Source: Pantoea sp. BAV 3049
GTDB taxonomy: Bacteria; Pseudomonadota; Gammaproteobacteria; Enterobacterales; Enterobacteriaceae
Length of the DNA stretch: 64,000 nt
Direction: 5' to 3'
Assembly: GCF_009765445.1 (NCBI RefSeq)
Contig: NZ_WHOY01000031.1
Coordinates: forward strand, 2,014,512 to 2,078,511
How positions within the stretch are numbered: the stretch's first letter is position 1; every line of letters begins with the position of its first letter. The translations under genes were made by a program, and so were the position numbers. Below are positions 44,960-55,855 of this stretch, in pieces. Below the pieces are notes generated by a model that had not been told where the DNA came from, searched no databases, and saw only the letters and a program-made list of their open reading frames with translations.

Positions 44960-45403
44960 TCACTTCAGCAGTGTTTTCCAGCTTTCCACCCACACCTCTG
45001 CGGGATCTTCCGGGATCTCATGTTCCAGTACGTCAATATCCAGACGATCGCCCAGTCGTTTCGCACCACAGGCAGTCAGCAGAAGATCAAGCTTATCGAT
45101 AGCGCCGCAGAACAGATCGTACTCCCGGTTGCCAATGCCCACAGCACCGTAACGCACCTTGCTCAGATCCGGTTTCCCTTCTTCTATTTCATCAAACAGA
45201 GGCTGCAGGTTATCCGGCAGGTCACCGGCACCATGGGTGGAGGTCACCACCAGCCAGGTTCCTTCATTGGCCAGCTCATCCAGTTCAGGACCGTGCAACA
45301 ACTCGGTGGAAAAGCCAGCTTCTTCTAACTTCTCAGCCAGCATTTCAGCCACGTATTCTGCGCTACCTAAGGTGCTGCCGGTGATTAAGGTTACGTCCGC
45401 CAT
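44960..45403 (-). CDS. mioC: Flavodoxin-like protein MioC
   Basis: 147 residues, the E. coli length, from ATG (complement of 45401-45403); an upstream in-frame Met has no ribosome site. MioC binds FMN; the phosphate loop is ITGSTLGSAEYVA near 6-18, and the isoalloxazine-contacting segments are THGAGDLPDN and GIGNREYDLFCGA. It is transcribed toward oriC, so its transcription can influence initiation. DnaA boxes lie upstream. Confidence 0.96.
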   Translation of the reverse strand: MADVTLITGSTLGSAEYVAEMLAEKLEEAGFSTELLHGPELDELANEGTWLVVTSTHGAGDLPDNLQPLFDEIEEGKPDLSKVRYGAVGIGNREYDLFCGAIDKLDLLLTACGAKRLGDRLDIDVLEHEIPEDPAEVWVESWKTLLK

Positions 45404-45463
45404 AAAAGGATCCCTGTTCTGCAAAGGCGGACATTGTACGCTGTGATCTAAATGGGATCTACC

Positions 45464-45526
45464 TGTGGGTAAGTAGGGTTATTGGTCAGGATCGGTCCCT
45501 GAGCCTGCCATTTTGAGTGTGGATAA
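45464..45526 (-). promoter_or_regulatory. DnaA boxes in the mioC promoter region
   Basis: A consensus box TGTGGATAA (TTATCCACA on the minus strand) lies at 45518-45526 and a near match TGTGGGTAA at 45464-45472. E. coli mioC is likewise repressed by DnaA at boxes in its promoter. The spacer also separates mioC from asnC. Confidence 0.75.
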
Positions 45527-45539
45527 TTTTGTGCACAAA

Positions 45540-46001
45540 TCAGGGCTTAATGGTGCGCATGATCGGGTTCTGCAGGGAGATCAGGGTTTCGGTGGACTGG
45601 ATCTCGTCGATGGTCTGGATCTTGTTAATCAGAACCTGCTGCAGGGCATCGATCGAGCGGCACATCACCTTGATAAAGATGCTGTAGTGGCCGGTGGTGT
45701 AATAAGCCTCGACCACTTCGTCCAGGCTGTTCAGGCGGGCCAGTGCGGAAGGGTAGTCTTTGGCGCTTTTCAGGATAATGCCGATAAAGCAGCAGACGTC
45801 ATAACCCAGATGCTTGGGATCGATCTCCACCCGCGTGCCTTTGATAATTCCGGCCTGCTTCATCTTCTCCACGCGCACGTGAATGGTCCCGGGGCTGACG
45901 TTAAACTGCTTGGCCAGCTCGGCATAGGCGGTGCGGGCATCGGACAAGAGGGCGTTGAGAATGCCGCGGTCGAGGTTATCGATTTGCAGATTATCTGCCA
46001 T
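45540..46001 (-). CDS. asnC: Transcription regulator AsnC
   Basis: 153 residues (E. coli 152), an Lrp-family regulator that responds to asparagine. The HTH is in ELAKQFNVSPGTIHVRVEKM (about 28-47) and the RAM ligand-binding domain follows (YDVCCFIGIILKSAKDY, EAYYTTGHYSIFIKVM). In E. coli its main target is the divergent asnA, but asnA is not present here; the next gene is ovoA in the same direction. Autoregulation is probable from family knowledge. Confidence 0.95.
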   Translation of the reverse strand: MADNLQIDNLDRGILNALLSDARTAYAELAKQFNVSPGTIHVRVEKMKQAGIIKGTRVEIDPKHLGYDVCCFIGIILKSAKDYPSALARLNSLDEVVEAYYTTGHYSIFIKVMCRSIDALQQVLINKIQTIDEIQSTETLISLQNPIMRTIKP

Positions 46002-46121
46002 AGGGCTTCCTGAATTAAAGAATTAACAATGTATTGTCGATTAATGTGCAGGAAATTAACCAGGGAGGCAATATTATTGTGGATTGAACAGCGGGTACCG
46101 GTTGACACCCGCTGAGAGGGA

Positions 46122-48260
46122 TTAACGCTTACGCCAAATTGTCAGCTGTGCAACCGTATGCTGATATTTGCGGGCCGTTTCGCGGATAACAAACGGAACA
46201 TCCTGAGGAGCGGCAATCTCTTCAAAATCTGCCGCCAGCAAACGCTGCAGTGCCTGGTAAGTGGTCAGTGCTTCACCGTTCTCCCTGATGCCGCCCAGCC
46301 AGTTCTCCTTCGGCGTAAACTCCTCCAGCCAGGTATAGGGCGAGGAGAGCATCAGTACGCCGCCTGAGCGGATCATGGTGGTGATATCCTGCAGGAAGCG
46401 CTTAGGCTGACGCAGGCGGTCAATCAGGTTAGAAGCCAGCACCAGATCGTAGTGATCCTGTTGCGGCTTAAGGTTACAGGCATCGCCCTGCACAAACTGG
46501 ATCCTGCCGGTCAGCTCTGTGTCCAGCCCGAAGTCCTTCAGGCGCACCTGACGGTACTCAACCAGATCGCCCTCTTCCTGAGTCACATAACGGAAATCCT
46601 CACCGCTGGTCAGCTGCAGTGCCACATCAATAAAGCGCGCGGAATAGTCCATTCCCACCACTTCTTTAAAGTGACGGGCGAGTTCGAAGCTGGCGCGGCC
46701 AGTGGCACAGCCGATATCCAGCGCTCTGCCGCGTTTGTCCGTGATCCGGCAGGCGATATCCACCAGCGCGGCGGCATAGTTCGGCGTGCCGAAATAGTCC
46801 GGCCCGAACTGAAAGTCGAGATACTGCGACACCATGCCATCGGTTTCATAAGGATTAAGCGACATCTTCTCCTGATGGCTGGAGACCACATAGCGGAAGC
46901 CCGCATGCTGGAAGAAATGCCTGCGGAAGGCGTAGCGGGCTGATTTCAGCGCCTCGTTACCGGTTGATATCCAACTGCCACCTTTAATCAGCGCATGTTT
47001 GCCGTCGAAGGTAGGTGTGGAGAAGTCATCATAAAGCGGATGAACCTTAAAGCCTTCCAGACCGTTGGTTGGCGTGGTGGTCCACTGCCAGACATTGCCG
47101 ACCAGATCGAAGAAGTCGCCCTGGGCAAAGCGATCCACCGGGCAGGAGGATGCCCACCAGGCCAGATTAATGTTGCCCGGCACTTCAGCCATCCGATCGC
47201 CAGCCAGCCGTTCACGCAGCACCAGCCATTCTGATTCACTGGGCAACTGCACTGATTTACCGGTTTCATCGGCTTTCCAGCGGCAGAACGCCGCCGCTTC
47301 CAGCTGGTTAACCTCGGCTGGCCAGTCCCACGGCATGGGCACTTCCTCGGCCATCAGACGAAGCCTGAGCTGTTCCGGCTGGTCAGGCGTTCCCACCCAG
47401 AACGTGGGCATTTTCGCGCTGGCAAAATTTCGCCAGCCCAATCCCTCTTTATCCCACCAGCGGTCGTCCTGATAGCCACCGGCGGTGATAAATTCATAAT
47501 ACTCCGCGTTGCTGGTCAGCATCTGGCTGGCTTTAAACGGCTTCACTTCACTGACCTGCGTGCCGTATTCGTTATCCCAGCCGTAAGTATCATCGGTTTT
47601 TCCCTGTGTTACGCGGGCACCGTCAACAGCCACCAGTCTGTTCGGCGGGACGGAGGCAAGGTCATGGCGGGCGCTGGGGCAGACCGGCCAGTGCGGCTGT
47701 GGTTTGACCCAGGCGAGCGGCAGCTGGCGGATCAGCACGCTGGAGGTTTCCAGATGAATGCGTTCATGCTCGATCCCCATCAGGATAACCCAGGCCGGGC
47801 TGTCCCAGCCAATCGGCAGGGTCAGCGGCATCTCTTTAATAAAGGTTTCGACCAGATGGCGCACCTTGCCACGGTAGTCGCGTAATTCAGACAGCGTTGG
47901 CCACTGATAGTGGCTGGTGTCCAGATCGTCCCAGCTCATCTCATCCACGCCGATCGCCATCATCGCTTCGATATTGTCATCGACACGATCGGTAATCAGC
48001 CCACCCGCCATCATCTTATTAACGTAAAAAGTCGCGGTATGACCAAAGTAGAACACCAGCGGGTGTCGCAGAGAAATGGCTTTGGTGTAATACGCTTTTT
48101 CACTGGCGAGGCAGTCGAACAGGCTCTCGTAGAGTGTCCAGGTCTGCGTGAAATAGGTCAGCAGCTCCTGACGCTTTTGTTCAGAACTGCCACCGCTTAA
48201 AAGCAGGGTGTGGGTTGGTGCGGGAAGACCTGATGCAAAATCTTGTTGTTGTGATACCAC
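46122..48260 (-). CDS. ovoA: 5-histidylcysteine sulfoxide synthase / mercaptohistidine N-methyltransferase OvoA
   Basis: 712 residues from a GTG with GGGAG six bases upstream. OvoA starts ovothiol A synthesis: an iron enzyme joins cysteine to histidine C5 with oxygen, and a fused SAM domain later methylates the imidazole. The DinB-like N-terminal domain carries the iron motif HX3HXE as EHERIHLETS (His165, His169, Glu171). The FGE/sulfatase-modifying domain (about 210-455) has KTDDTYGWDNEYG and DLVGNVWQWTTT. The methyltransferase (about 480-712) has ALDIGCATGRASFELARHF. Erwinia tasmaniensis has a characterised OvoA. The gene occupies the place of asnA; no lyase gene (OvoB) is adjacent. Confidence 0.92.
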   Translation of the reverse strand: MVSQQQDFASGLPAPTHTLLLSGGSSEQKRQELLTYFTQTWTLYESLFDCLASEKAYYTKAISLRHPLVFYFGHTATFYVNKMMAGGLITDRVDDNIEAMMAIGVDEMSWDDLDTSHYQWPTLSELRDYRGKVRHLVETFIKEMPLTLPIGWDSPAWVILMGIEHERIHLETSSVLIRQLPLAWVKPQPHWPVCPSARHDLASVPPNRLVAVDGARVTQGKTDDTYGWDNEYGTQVSEVKPFKASQMLTSNAEYYEFITAGGYQDDRWWDKEGLGWRNFASAKMPTFWVGTPDQPEQLRLRLMAEEVPMPWDWPAEVNQLEAAAFCRWKADETGKSVQLPSESEWLVLRERLAGDRMAEVPGNINLAWWASSCPVDRFAQGDFFDLVGNVWQWTTTPTNGLEGFKVHPLYDDFSTPTFDGKHALIKGGSWISTGNEALKSARYAFRRHFFQHAGFRYVVSSHQEKMSLNPYETDGMVSQYLDFQFGPDYFGTPNYAAALVDIACRITDKRGRALDIGCATGRASFELARHFKEVVGMDYSARFIDVALQLTSGEDFRYVTQEEGDLVEYRQVRLKDFGLDTELTGRIQFVQGDACNLKPQQDHYDLVLASNLIDRLRQPKRFLQDITTMIRSGGVLMLSSPYTWLEEFTPKENWLGGIRENGEALTTYQALQRLLAADFEEIAAPQDVPFVIRETARKYQHTVAQLTIWRKR

Positions 48261-48342
48261 TTGATGCTCCCAATCTGCCTGATGGCTGTAGCGTACTTAT
48301 GACTATAGCAAACAAGCTTTACCAGATTGTGTCTGAAGGGAG

Positions 48343-49806
48343 CTAGCGTTGCCAGCGGCGCAGCAGGCGGCTTTTCAGCCCGGTATCAAAACGCCAGATA
48401 TGGTCGAAGATGCGCATAATGCCAGGTTTTCCATGATCGGACAGCGCAACTGCATGGAAGCGTTGCTGCTGTTGTAGCTGGTGTAGTTTGATTCTTTTCA
48501 CCAGTTCATCCGGCAGGCGCTGGGCGATAAAGTCAGAGATAATCACCGCATCGGCATCGTTCCATGCCGGAGTGGCAAGCTTGAGTAGCACGGTATCCAG
48601 GCAGGCGGCCAGATCGGTGCCGCCGCGAAAGCGCTGGCTGAGGAAGCGGATCGCCTGAGCGATGCCGTCTCCCGCGGTCAGTTCATAACTCACCACTTCA
48701 TGGGCAAACAACATAATGTGGCAGCGCCGGTTATCGGCCAGTGCCACCTTCAGCAACGCCAGACAGAAGGCTTTGGCACAGCGTTCGTTAAAGCCGCCCA
48801 TTGAACCGGAAGTGTCCACGCAGACGATAAAAGGTCCGCGAGGCTGTTCGTCATGCTGCTGGTGGGAAACCGGACGCAGGGTGACCTTGTCATGCCACGC
48901 CTCACCCTGCAGGCGATAAGTGATTAGTCGCTTCTCCACCAGCCGCCGGTAAAACTCCATCTCCAGCTCGCTGATGCCCAGCGTCGCCAGCTCGGGCGGC
49001 AGCAGGCGCAGGATATCGTCGCTCTGGTGCAGCCCGTTGACCTCTTCCGGCACGCTCTCCGGCTCCCTGACCAGCTGGTGGAAGGCTTCCAGCGGCGCAT
49101 CCTGCGACATGACAGCTTTGGCTTCGCGGCTGCGGCCCAGCTGTTCGGCCAGTTTTTGCAGGGTGGGCTGCTGCGCCAGGAAATCGCCGTATTCGACGAT
49201 CAGCTGATAATCGCCGCGCTGCAGCGGACTTTTGGTCAGATCCCACAGGCGACCAGCCGCAGCCTCGTCGTTATCCGACAGCACGGGTGCCAGCTGGCCG
49301 CTCATTGCCAGCCGATGCTGCAGTTCAGCCAGCAGCTTTTCGCGTTCCTCATCGAGCAGCTGCTGGTTCAGTGAAAGGGTTTGCAGCGTCAGGCTGAGCC
49401 GCCAGCGCTGCAGAAACAGCGTCTGCTGCGATCCGGTCAGAGAACTGGCGGCATCGGCATTGGCAACCAGCGCCCGGGCTTTTTCGGCAAAGGGAGAGTG
49501 GTGTTGTTCGAGGTATTGCAGCACCTCCGGCAGCCTGAGGCAGAACTCTTTCAGGTTGAGCGGCTGACACTGCTGGAACAGGGTGAATTCATCAGCCAGT
49601 TCATCCGGCACACGGGTGTTTTTCAGCTGCTCCATTATTTCGGACTTCCAGCGGGGCAAATCCTGCATCAGCGCTTTCTTCAGGCCGGGGAACTTCTCAA
49701 AGAAAATCGCCAGCTGCGGGCTGGCCAGCAGAGCCAGCACCAGCTCCTCGATCAGATCGTTTTCACTGACCGCCAGAAAGGCGCTCAGCGTATCCAGTGA
49801 AATCAC
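48343..49806 (-). CDS. viaA: RavA-interacting VWA protein ViaA
   Basis: 487 residues (E. coli 483). ViaA stimulates the RavA ATPase; the pair acts on membrane-associated respiratory complexes and influences aminoglycoside sensitivity in E. coli. An all-helical N-terminal domain (to about 310) precedes a von Willebrand A domain with the MIDAS motif [17 protein letters not shown] near 325-341 and [17 protein letters not shown] near 390-407. The start overlaps the ravA stop by four bases. Confidence 0.95.
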   Translation of the reverse strand: MISLDTLSAFLAVSENDLIEELVLALLASPQLAIFFEKFPGLKKALMQDLPRWKSEIMEQLKNTRVPDELADEFTLFQQCQPLNLKEFCLRLPEVLQYLEQHHSPFAEKARALVANADAASSLTGSQQTLFLQRWRLSLTLQTLSLNQQLLDEEREKLLAELQHRLAMSGQLAPVLSDNDEAAAGRLWDLTKSPLQRGDYQLIVEYGDFLAQQPTLQKLAEQLGRSREAKAVMSQDAPLEAFHQLVREPESVPEEVNGLHQSDDILRLLPPELATLGISELEMEFYRRLVEKRLITYRLQGEAWHDKVTLRPVSHQQHDEQPRGPFIVCVDTSGSMGGFNERCAKAFCLALLKVALADNRRCHIMLFAHEVVSYELTAGDGIAQAIRFLSQRFRGGTDLAACLDTVLLKLATPAWNDADAVIISDFIAQRLPDELVKRIKLHQLQQQQRFHAVALSDHGKPGIMRIFDHIWRFDTGLKSRLLRRWQR

Positions 49807-51296
49807 TGACGCGCCTGCTTCAGCTGGTCAGCAACCTGCTGCAGACTCTCTTCGATCTTAGCCAGCCAGTCATCGCTGATAAACAGGCAGCGTTGAGACT
49901 GGCTGAACAGGGTGCGCTGACCGCGCAGCTGGGTTTCCAGTTCGTCGAGCGCCTGAACAATCTCTTCCGGCAGTCCGCTGGCCTGCTGTTTGCCCGGCAG
50001 CATCAGTCGGGTAGCCTGCAGGCTGACATCCCGTAGCGTCAGGCAGTCATTACCGTCCACGTGCAGATCCAGCGTCTGGGCAAAGCCAATGCCGTTCAGC
50101 TTGCCGCGCACGTCGCCGCCTTTCTGCAGCCAGTGATGCAGTGGCTCACGGGCGATAACCACATGCGTTACCTGCATATCATGCAACATCAACGGCTTTT
50201 GCAGCATCAGGGTCAGGGTATCGTCAGCCAGCACTGCAGGCAGCTCGTAATGTGGCTTGCGGCTGAACATGCCACCATGCTTCTCCAGCCGGATGGCCTG
50301 TTCGACGCTCTTCTCCTGCTGCAGGACCAGGCGGCGGGATTCGATCTGCTGCAGCTTGATCAGCATTGGCTGCTGCTGCCACGCCTGAAGCGTGATCAAA
50401 TTATCGATTTCACGATCGAGAAGCTTCATCGACGCCACGTCATGCCACAGACAGTCTTTAAGCAGGATCAGATCGACCGGGGCAATCGCGCTACGCCCGC
50501 TGTAAAAAGCACAGGCCTGCAGCAGGTGAATGGCTTTTTTCCAGCGGCGGTCGGAGATATAAGGGGCTTCCGGCTGGTTCTCAAGCTGCTGGCGAAGCAG
50601 AAAAATAAGTTCAAAAACGTCATCAGGCAGTGCAACCTGGGTAATGCCTTTCTGCCATTCGCTGTATTCTTCATCGGTGATGCACAGTGAGTCGGCCACC
50701 GGATTGCTGTCGTCCTGCTGGTGGGTCAGCATGCTCTTGAAATTCTGCTTCTCGTGGACGTTGTCCAGCCACAGGCGGATCAGCATTCGGTCATACAGCG
50801 CTTCCAGCCCGCTGTCAGCTTCGGGCAGTTCATTGGAGGCGGTGACCAGCAGTCGCATCGGGATTTTTTCTTCGCTGTCGCCGTTACGAAAACGCCGTTC
50901 GTTAATTGCCGTCAGCAGGGTATTGAGAATAGCCGGACCGGCCTTCCAGATCTCGTCCAGAAACACAATTTCTGCATCAGGCAGGTAGCCGCGGGTCAGA
51001 CGCTGATAGCGGCCCTCGTCTTTTAACGCCTGAATGGACAGCGGACCGAACACTTCCTCCGGCGTGGAGAAGCGGGTCATCAGATATTCGAAAGCGCGGG
51101 AATGCTGAAAAGCGAACTTCAGCCGGCGGGCAATCAGGCTTTTGGCTATACCCGGCGGGCCAAGCAAAAAGACGCTCTCACCGCTCAGCGCAGCCAGCAG
51201 GCAAAGGCGAATCGCATGGTGCCTTTCATAAAGTCCTTTTTCTAATGCATTGCTGAGGCGAGCGATTCTTTCCGCAAGTACGTGAGGCTGAGGCAT
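49803..51296 (-). CDS. ravA: Regulatory ATPase RavA
   Basis: 497 residues (E. coli 498) from ATG (complement of 51294-51296), the start that gives [20 protein letters not shown]. It is a MoxR-type AAA+ ATPase that forms hexamers and, in E. coli, binds LdcI. Walker [17 protein letters not shown] is near 45-60, Walker [16 protein letters not shown] near 108, sensor [18 protein letters not shown] near 150. The LARA domain occupies the C-terminal third. Operon with viaA. Confidence 0.95.
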   Translation of the reverse strand: MPQPHVLAERIARLSNALEKGLYERHHAIRLCLLAALSGESVFLLGPPGIAKSLIARRLKFAFQHSRAFEYLMTRFSTPEEVFGPLSIQALKDEGRYQRLTRGYLPDAEIVFLDEIWKAGPAILNTLLTAINERRFRNGDSEEKIPMRLLVTASNELPEADSGLEALYDRMLIRLWLDNVHEKQNFKSMLTHQQDDSNPVADSLCITDEEYSEWQKGITQVALPDDVFELIFLLRQQLENQPEAPYISDRRWKKAIHLLQACAFYSGRSAIAPVDLILLKDCLWHDVASMKLLDREIDNLITLQAWQQQPMLIKLQQIESRRLVLQQEKSVEQAIRLEKHGGMFSRKPHYELPAVLADDTLTLMLQKPLMLHDMQVTHVVIAREPLHHWLQKGGDVRGKLNGIGFAQTLDLHVDGNDCLTLRDVSLQATRLMLPGKQQASGLPEEIVQALDELETQLRGQRTLFSQSQRCLFISDDWLAKIEESLQQVADQLKQARQ

Positions 51297-51554
51297 AATC
51301 AAACATTCATCCTTTTCTACGGCCTGACCAGCTGGGTCACTGGCGAGCGCAAACACTACTGGCTATGATGCTTGAAAGAGTTGATACGAGTCAGCTTTTT
51401 TCTTGTCAAAGGGTGACGTGGGCCATTGAACTTCTTTTTGCTAGCGTAATTAAGGATAGGCATTCGTGATGAATCGTGCATACTGTGCGCTTTTTGATGG
51501 CTTGATAAGCGGCGAGCAATCCGGCAATTTCCAGCCCCAACAAAAGATTAGTCT

Positions 51555-53423
51555 ATGAGTTCTGATAAAAAGCAGTCCCTTGGTGGCGTCACGTTAGCAG
51601 CGATAGGTGTGGTGTATGGCGATATCGGTACCAGCCCTCTGTATACCCTGCGGGAATGCCTCTCCGGACAGTTCGGGTTCGGCGTTGAGCGCGATGCGGT
51701 ATTTGGCTTTCTTTCGCTGATTTTCTGGCTGCTGGTGCTGGTGGTTTCGCTGAAGTACATCAGCTATGTGATGCGTGCCGACAACGCCGGAGAAGGGGGG
51801 ATCCTCACCCTGATGTCGCTGGCGGGCCGCAACACCGGGGCAAGAGCCACCGCGGTTCTGGTGATTATGGGACTGATTGGCGGCAGCTTTTTCTATGGTG
51901 AGGTGGTTATCACCCCTGCCGTTTCGGTGCTCTCAGCCATTGAAGGTCTGGAGATTGCGGCACCAAACCTCGATGCTTACATCGTTCCGATGGCGATTGC
52001 CGTGCTGACTTTGCTGTTTGTGATCCAGAAACACGGCACCGGAATCGTCGGCAAGCTGTTTGCACCAGTGATGCTGCTGTGGTTTATCGTGCTGGCGGTA
52101 CTCGGTGCGCGCAGTATTGTGGACAACCCTGAGGTTCTCCATGCGCTAAACCCGTACTGGGCGATGCACTTCTTCATGGAATACAAAGAAGTTTCCTTCT
52201 TCGCGCTCGGCGCGGTGGTGCTGGCCATCACCGGGGTGGAAGCGCTGTATGCGGATATGGGCCACTTCGGCAAATTGCCGATCCGCCTGGCCTGGTTCTC
52301 CGTGGTGCTGCCGTCGCTGGTGCTGAATTACTTCGGCCAGGGCGCACTGCTGCTGAAAAATCCTGAAGCAATTAAAAACCCGTTTTTCCTGCTGGCACCA
52401 GACTGGGCGCTGATCCCGATGCTGATCCTCGCCACGCTGGCGACGGTGATCGCTTCGCAGGCAGTGATTTCCGGCGTGTTCTCCCTGACCCGTCAGGCGG
52501 TTCGTCTGGGTTACCTGCCGCCAATGCGCATCGTGCATACCTCTGAAGAAGAGTCCGGGCAGATCTATATTCCGGTCATCAACTGGATCCTGTTCTTCTC
52601 GGTGGTTATCGTCATCGTTGGCTTTAAACACTCCAGCAACCTGGCGGCGGCTTACGGTATTGCCGTTACCGGCACTATGGTGCTGACGGCTATTCTCTGC
52701 ACCACCGTGGCGATCAAAAACTGGCACTGGAATCGTTATCTGGTGATCCTGATCCTCATCGGCATGCTGTGCATCGATGTCCCCCTGTTCTCCGCAAACC
52801 TGGTCAAAGTGTTCTCGGGTGGGTGGCTGCCGCTTTGCCTGGCGCTGATGATGTTTATTGTGATGACCACCTGGAAAAGCGAGCGTTTTCGCCTGCTGCG
52901 CCGTATGCACGAACATGGCAATTCCTTGGAGGCGATGATTGCTTCTCTGGAGAAATCACCGCCGGTACGTGTGCCAGGCACCGCCGTGTATATGTCCCGT
53001 GCGCTGAACGTTATACCTTTCGCTATGTTGCATAACCTTAAACATAACAAGGTATTACATGAGCGAGTGGTCTTGCTGACGTTAAGGACTGAAGACGCGC
53101 CGTACGTGCACAACGTTCGCCGTGTCACCATCGAGCAGCTTTCCCCGACATTCTGGCGCGTGGTGGCAAGCTACGGCTGGCGTGAAACCCCGAATGTGGA
53201 AGAGATTTTCCACCGCTGCGGGCTGGAAGGGCTGAACTGCCGGATGATGGAAACGTCGTTCTTTATGTCGCATGAGTCGCTGATTATCGGTAAGCGTCCC
53301 TGGTATCTGCGCCTGCGCGGCAAGTTGTTCCTGATGCTGCAGAAAAATGCCTTGCGTGCGCCGGATCAGTTTGAAATACCGCCAAACAGGGTTATTGAGC
53401 TGGGAACTCAGGTCGAGATTTAA
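51555..53423 (+). CDS. kup: Low-affinity potassium transporter Kup
   Basis: 622 residues, as in E. coli. An inner-membrane K+:H+ symporter of the KUP/HAK family with about 12 segments up to residue 440 and a cytoplasmic C-terminal domain. [20 protein letters not shown] (about 18-37) is the family signature, and [10 protein letters not shown] plus [20 protein letters not shown] are conserved pore-forming segments. It is divergent from ravA across a 258-base spacer. Confidence 0.97.
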   Translation: MSSDKKQSLGGVTLAAIGVVYGDIGTSPLYTLRECLSGQFGFGVERDAVFGFLSLIFWLLVLVVSLKYISYVMRADNAGEGGILTLMSLAGRNTGARATAVLVIMGLIGGSFFYGEVVITPAVSVLSAIEGLEIAAPNLDAYIVPMAIAVLTLLFVIQKHGTGIVGKLFAPVMLLWFIVLAVLGARSIVDNPEVLHALNPYWAMHFFMEYKEVSFFALGAVVLAITGVEALYADMGHFGKLPIRLAWFSVVLPSLVLNYFGQGALLLKNPEAIKNPFFLLAPDWALIPMLILATLATVIASQAVISGVFSLTRQAVRLGYLPPMRIVHTSEEESGQIYIPVINWILFFSVVIVIVGFKHSSNLAAAYGIAVTGTMVLTAILCTTVAIKNWHWNRYLVILILIGMLCIDVPLFSANLVKVFSGGWLPLCLALMMFIVMTTWKSERFRLLRRMHEHGNSLEAMIASLEKSPPVRVPGTAVYMSRALNVIPFAMLHNLKHNKVLHERVVLLTLRTEDAPYVHNVRRVTIEQLSPTFWRVVASYGWRETPNVEEIFHRCGLEGLNCRMMETSFFMSHESLIIGKRPWYLRLRGKLFLMLQKNALRAPDQFEIPPNRVIELGTQVEI

Positions 53424-53610
53424 GAGTTTAAATACTTAAACAGGGGCCGGTGTTTGCGCGGGGAACACTAACCGGGAATTTTACACAGTGCTTGCGCAGG
53501 AGTTGACTGGGGGGAATTCAGAGTCGTGCTTCTCGTGCCTCTCGCTTTGGGGTTGCATGAGGCTAATGCTGAATGCTCTCTGCATACGAACTGTGTAATT
53601 TCGTGAAACG

Positions 53611-53632
53611 AGGGCGGAATAAATTCCGCCCT
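53611..53632. terminator. Terminator between convergent kup and qseC
   Basis: agggcggaat and attccgccct form a 10-base stem around aa, five bases before the qseC stop. Short T-runs limit certainty, but its position between convergent genes supports termination. Confidence 0.7.
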
Positions 53633-53636
53633 TACG

Positions 53637-54983
53637 TTACCAACTGATCTTTACGGCGAACCCGCCTTCTTCCCGATTCGCAAACCTCACCTGCATCCCG
53701 TGCAGCCTGGCTATCTGACTGACAATTGACAGCCCAAGGCCGCTGCCGGTTTTCTCCTGTCCTGGTGGCCGGTAGAAACGCTCACCCAGCCGTTGCAACG
53801 CCTCCGCACTGACCCCGGCACCGTTATCCACTACTTCTATTCCCTGCAGGGTCAGCTTCAGTTCAACCCTGGTGCCCGGCTGGCTGTAGCGAATGGCGTT
53901 ATCCAGCAGGTTACGCAGCATCAGAGACAACAACAGCGCGTTGCCAGAGCGGATAACCGGCGTGTCCGCTGCTGCCAGCATGAGTTCCACCTGTTGCGAC
54001 TGTGCATTGCCATAATGATCCACTACCGCCTGTTGCAGTAGCTGTTGCAGATCCACCGGCTGCTTCTCCAGCTGTTCATCGCTTTCCAGCCTGGAGAGCG
54101 TCAGCAACTGATCCACCAGCCGTGCCGCACGATCGATCCCCTCATCCAGATTGGTCAGGGCATGATGGCGCATGGCCTGATCGTCATGTGCCAGCTGCGC
54201 CACTTCGGTTTGTACTTTCAGCGCGGCCAGTGGGCTTCTCAGTTCATGGGCAGCATCTGAGGTAAAGCGACGCTCACGCACCAGCATCTCACCTGTTCTG
54301 GCAAACAATGCATTCAGCTCTTCCAACAGCGGACGGACTTCCTGCGGCACCCGGTTCTCCTGTAGTGGCGAACTGTCATCAGGCGAGCGCTGGCGGAGCT
54401 GGTGGGCGATCCTTTTCAGCGGCACCAGCTCGTGCGTGACCAGCCAGAGTAGTAGTAGCAGCATGATCGGCAGGGCAACCAGCCACGGAACAAGGTTGGT
54501 CTCCACAATGTCTCTGGTCATATCATCGCGGTATTCCCACTCCTGGCCGACTACCACCAGGTAACGCTTATCCGGTGTGCTGAGCCATACCAGCCGCCAC
54601 AAGTCATCGTCCCCCTTCAGTTTGGCGTCTGTGAAGCCGTCGCGATTGTAGAGAAACTGAAAATCTCTGCCGTTGTCGCCGTCATTCATCACCATCCTGC
54701 CGTCTGGAGTAAACACAGCAAAAGCCAGCGCGTCGTCATCCTGTTCACCGTGATGATGTCTCAGCATCTTTTTACTTTTCGGCAGCACCAGCGCCTGGTG
54801 ACTCAACTGCTCCGGATTCATCGCCGCCAGGCGTTTGGCGAACAGCATCTGCTGTGTATCGAACAATTTGTTGATGTTGTGCCTGGTTTGCCACCAGGAG
54901 CCCAGACTTGCCGCTCCCCAGCAGATCAGCGTCAGCAGAATAAACCCCAGCATCAGCCGCAGACGTAAACTCAGACGGCTCAA
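53637..54983 (-). CDS. qseC: Sensor histidine kinase QseC
   Basis: 448 residues (E. coli 449). Inner-membrane sensor with two segments (about 8-28 and 165-187) around a periplasmic domain containing [20 protein letters not shown] and [13 protein letters not shown], which resemble the E. coli sensor. HAMP follows, then the H box [20 protein letters not shown] with the phosphorylated His, N box LLDNAIRYS, and G boxes VDNGAGV and [10 protein letters not shown]. It phosphorylates QseB. Overlaps qseB by four bases. Confidence 0.9.
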   Translation of the reverse strand: MSRLSLRLRLMLGFILLTLICWGAASLGSWWQTRHNINKLFDTQQMLFAKRLAAMNPEQLSHQALVLPKSKKMLRHHHGEQDDDALAFAVFTPDGRMVMNDGDNGRDFQFLYNRDGFTDAKLKGDDDLWRLVWLSTPDKRYLVVVGQEWEYRDDMTRDIVETNLVPWLVALPIMLLLLLWLVTHELVPLKRIAHQLRQRSPDDSSPLQENRVPQEVRPLLEELNALFARTGEMLVRERRFTSDAAHELRSPLAALKVQTEVAQLAHDDQAMRHHALTNLDEGIDRAARLVDQLLTLSRLESDEQLEKQPVDLQQLLQQAVVDHYGNAQSQQVELMLAAADTPVIRSGNALLLSLMLRNLLDNAIRYSQPGTRVELKLTLQGIEVVDNGAGVSAEALQRLGERFYRPPGQEKTGSGLGLSIVSQIARLHGMQVRFANREEGGFAVKISW

Positions 54984-55642
54984 AACGGTTCTCCCAGCGT
55001 GTAGCCCACACCGTGGACCGTACGGATAAACTGGCTGCCCAGTTTTTTACGCAAGTGATGGATATGCACTTCAACAGCATTGCTGGATACATCATCGTCC
55101 CAGCCGTAGAGCTTTTCTTCCAACTGGGCACGGGTCAGTACTCGGCCGGGATTCATCAGGAACAGTTCCAGCAATGCCAGTTCACGTGCCTTTAGCGGCA
55201 GCGGCTCACCATTAAGCGTGACCGTGTGCGATCCGGTTTCCATCACCACTGCACCGTGATTCAATGTGGGCAGGAGCTGCCCGTGGCGGCGGCGAATCAA
55301 CGCCTGCAACCGCGCGGCGACTTCGCTGAGGGCAAAAGGCTTGCAAAGATAGTCATCCGCGCCCTGCTGCAACCCGGCAACCCGCTGCTCCAGCGCATCT
55401 CTTGCCGTCAGGATCAGCACCGGTTCATCGCGACCCGATTGCCGCCACTGGCGCAGGATTTCCAGGCCATCAATACCGGGCAGGCTGAGATCCAGCACCA
55501 CGGCATCATAGGGCGCGGCAGATAAAGCACTCTTCCCCTCCCTGCCGTCGGTAAACCAGTCAACGCTGAAACCCATTTTGACCAGGCCGGCCCGGATGCC
55601 GTCACCAATCAGCCGATCGTCCTCAATGACTAAAATTCGCAT
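54980..55642 (-). CDS. qseB: Response regulator QseB
   Basis: 220 residues (E. coli 219), OmpR/PhoB family. The receiver starts [20 protein letters not shown], with acidic pocket EDD, phospho-acceptor Asp51 in [10 protein letters not shown] and Lys in [10 protein letters not shown]. The winged-helix DNA-binding domain (about 125-220) ends [20 protein letters not shown] and [11 protein letters not shown]. First gene of the pair; a tandem CTTAAG-type site lies in the upstream spacer. Confidence 0.92.
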   Translation of the reverse strand: MRILVIEDDRLIGDGIRAGLVKMGFSVDWFTDGREGKSALSAAPYDAVVLDLSLPGIDGLEILRQWRQSGRDEPVLILTARDALEQRVAGLQQGADDYLCKPFALSEVAARLQALIRRRHGQLLPTLNHGAVVMETGSHTVTLNGEPLPLKARELALLELFLMNPGRVLTRAQLEEKLYGWDDDVSSNAVEVHIHHLRKKLGSQFIRTVHGVGYTLGEPF

Positions 55643-55763
55643 GGTAGATTCCTTCTGTAGATAACGGCTTTATACGAGACAGGGTTGCGGTTTGTATACC
55701 CAAGATCGACGGGAATTGCGCTTTTTCGACAAAATACAGAAATAAATCCGCAGGATGATTCAT

Positions 55764-55780
55764 CTTAAGATCCCGTTAAG
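55764..55780. promoter_or_regulatory. PmrA/QseB-type box in the qseB-ygiW spacer
   Basis: cttaag-atccc-gttaag is a direct repeat with 11-base period, fitting the OmpR-family box (C/T)TTAAG-N5-CTTAAG used by PmrA and QseB. It lies 76 bases before the ygiW ATG and could serve both divergent units. Confidence 0.7.
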
Positions 55781-55855
55781 AACCTTTTGTTTTAATCCGT
55801 CCTGAAGATCACGTACCCCTTCCAGGGAACAAGGATAAATAAAAAGGTGAATACG

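Noticed and set aside
45540..48260. asnA divergent from asnC
   Set aside because: The gene after asnC is leftward and clearly OvoA; no asparagine synthetase A sequence is in the window.
52146..52916. 256-codon open frame antisense to kup
   Set aside because: It is a mirror of the kup coding frame, rich in His, Gln and Arg, with no ribosome site or family resemblance.
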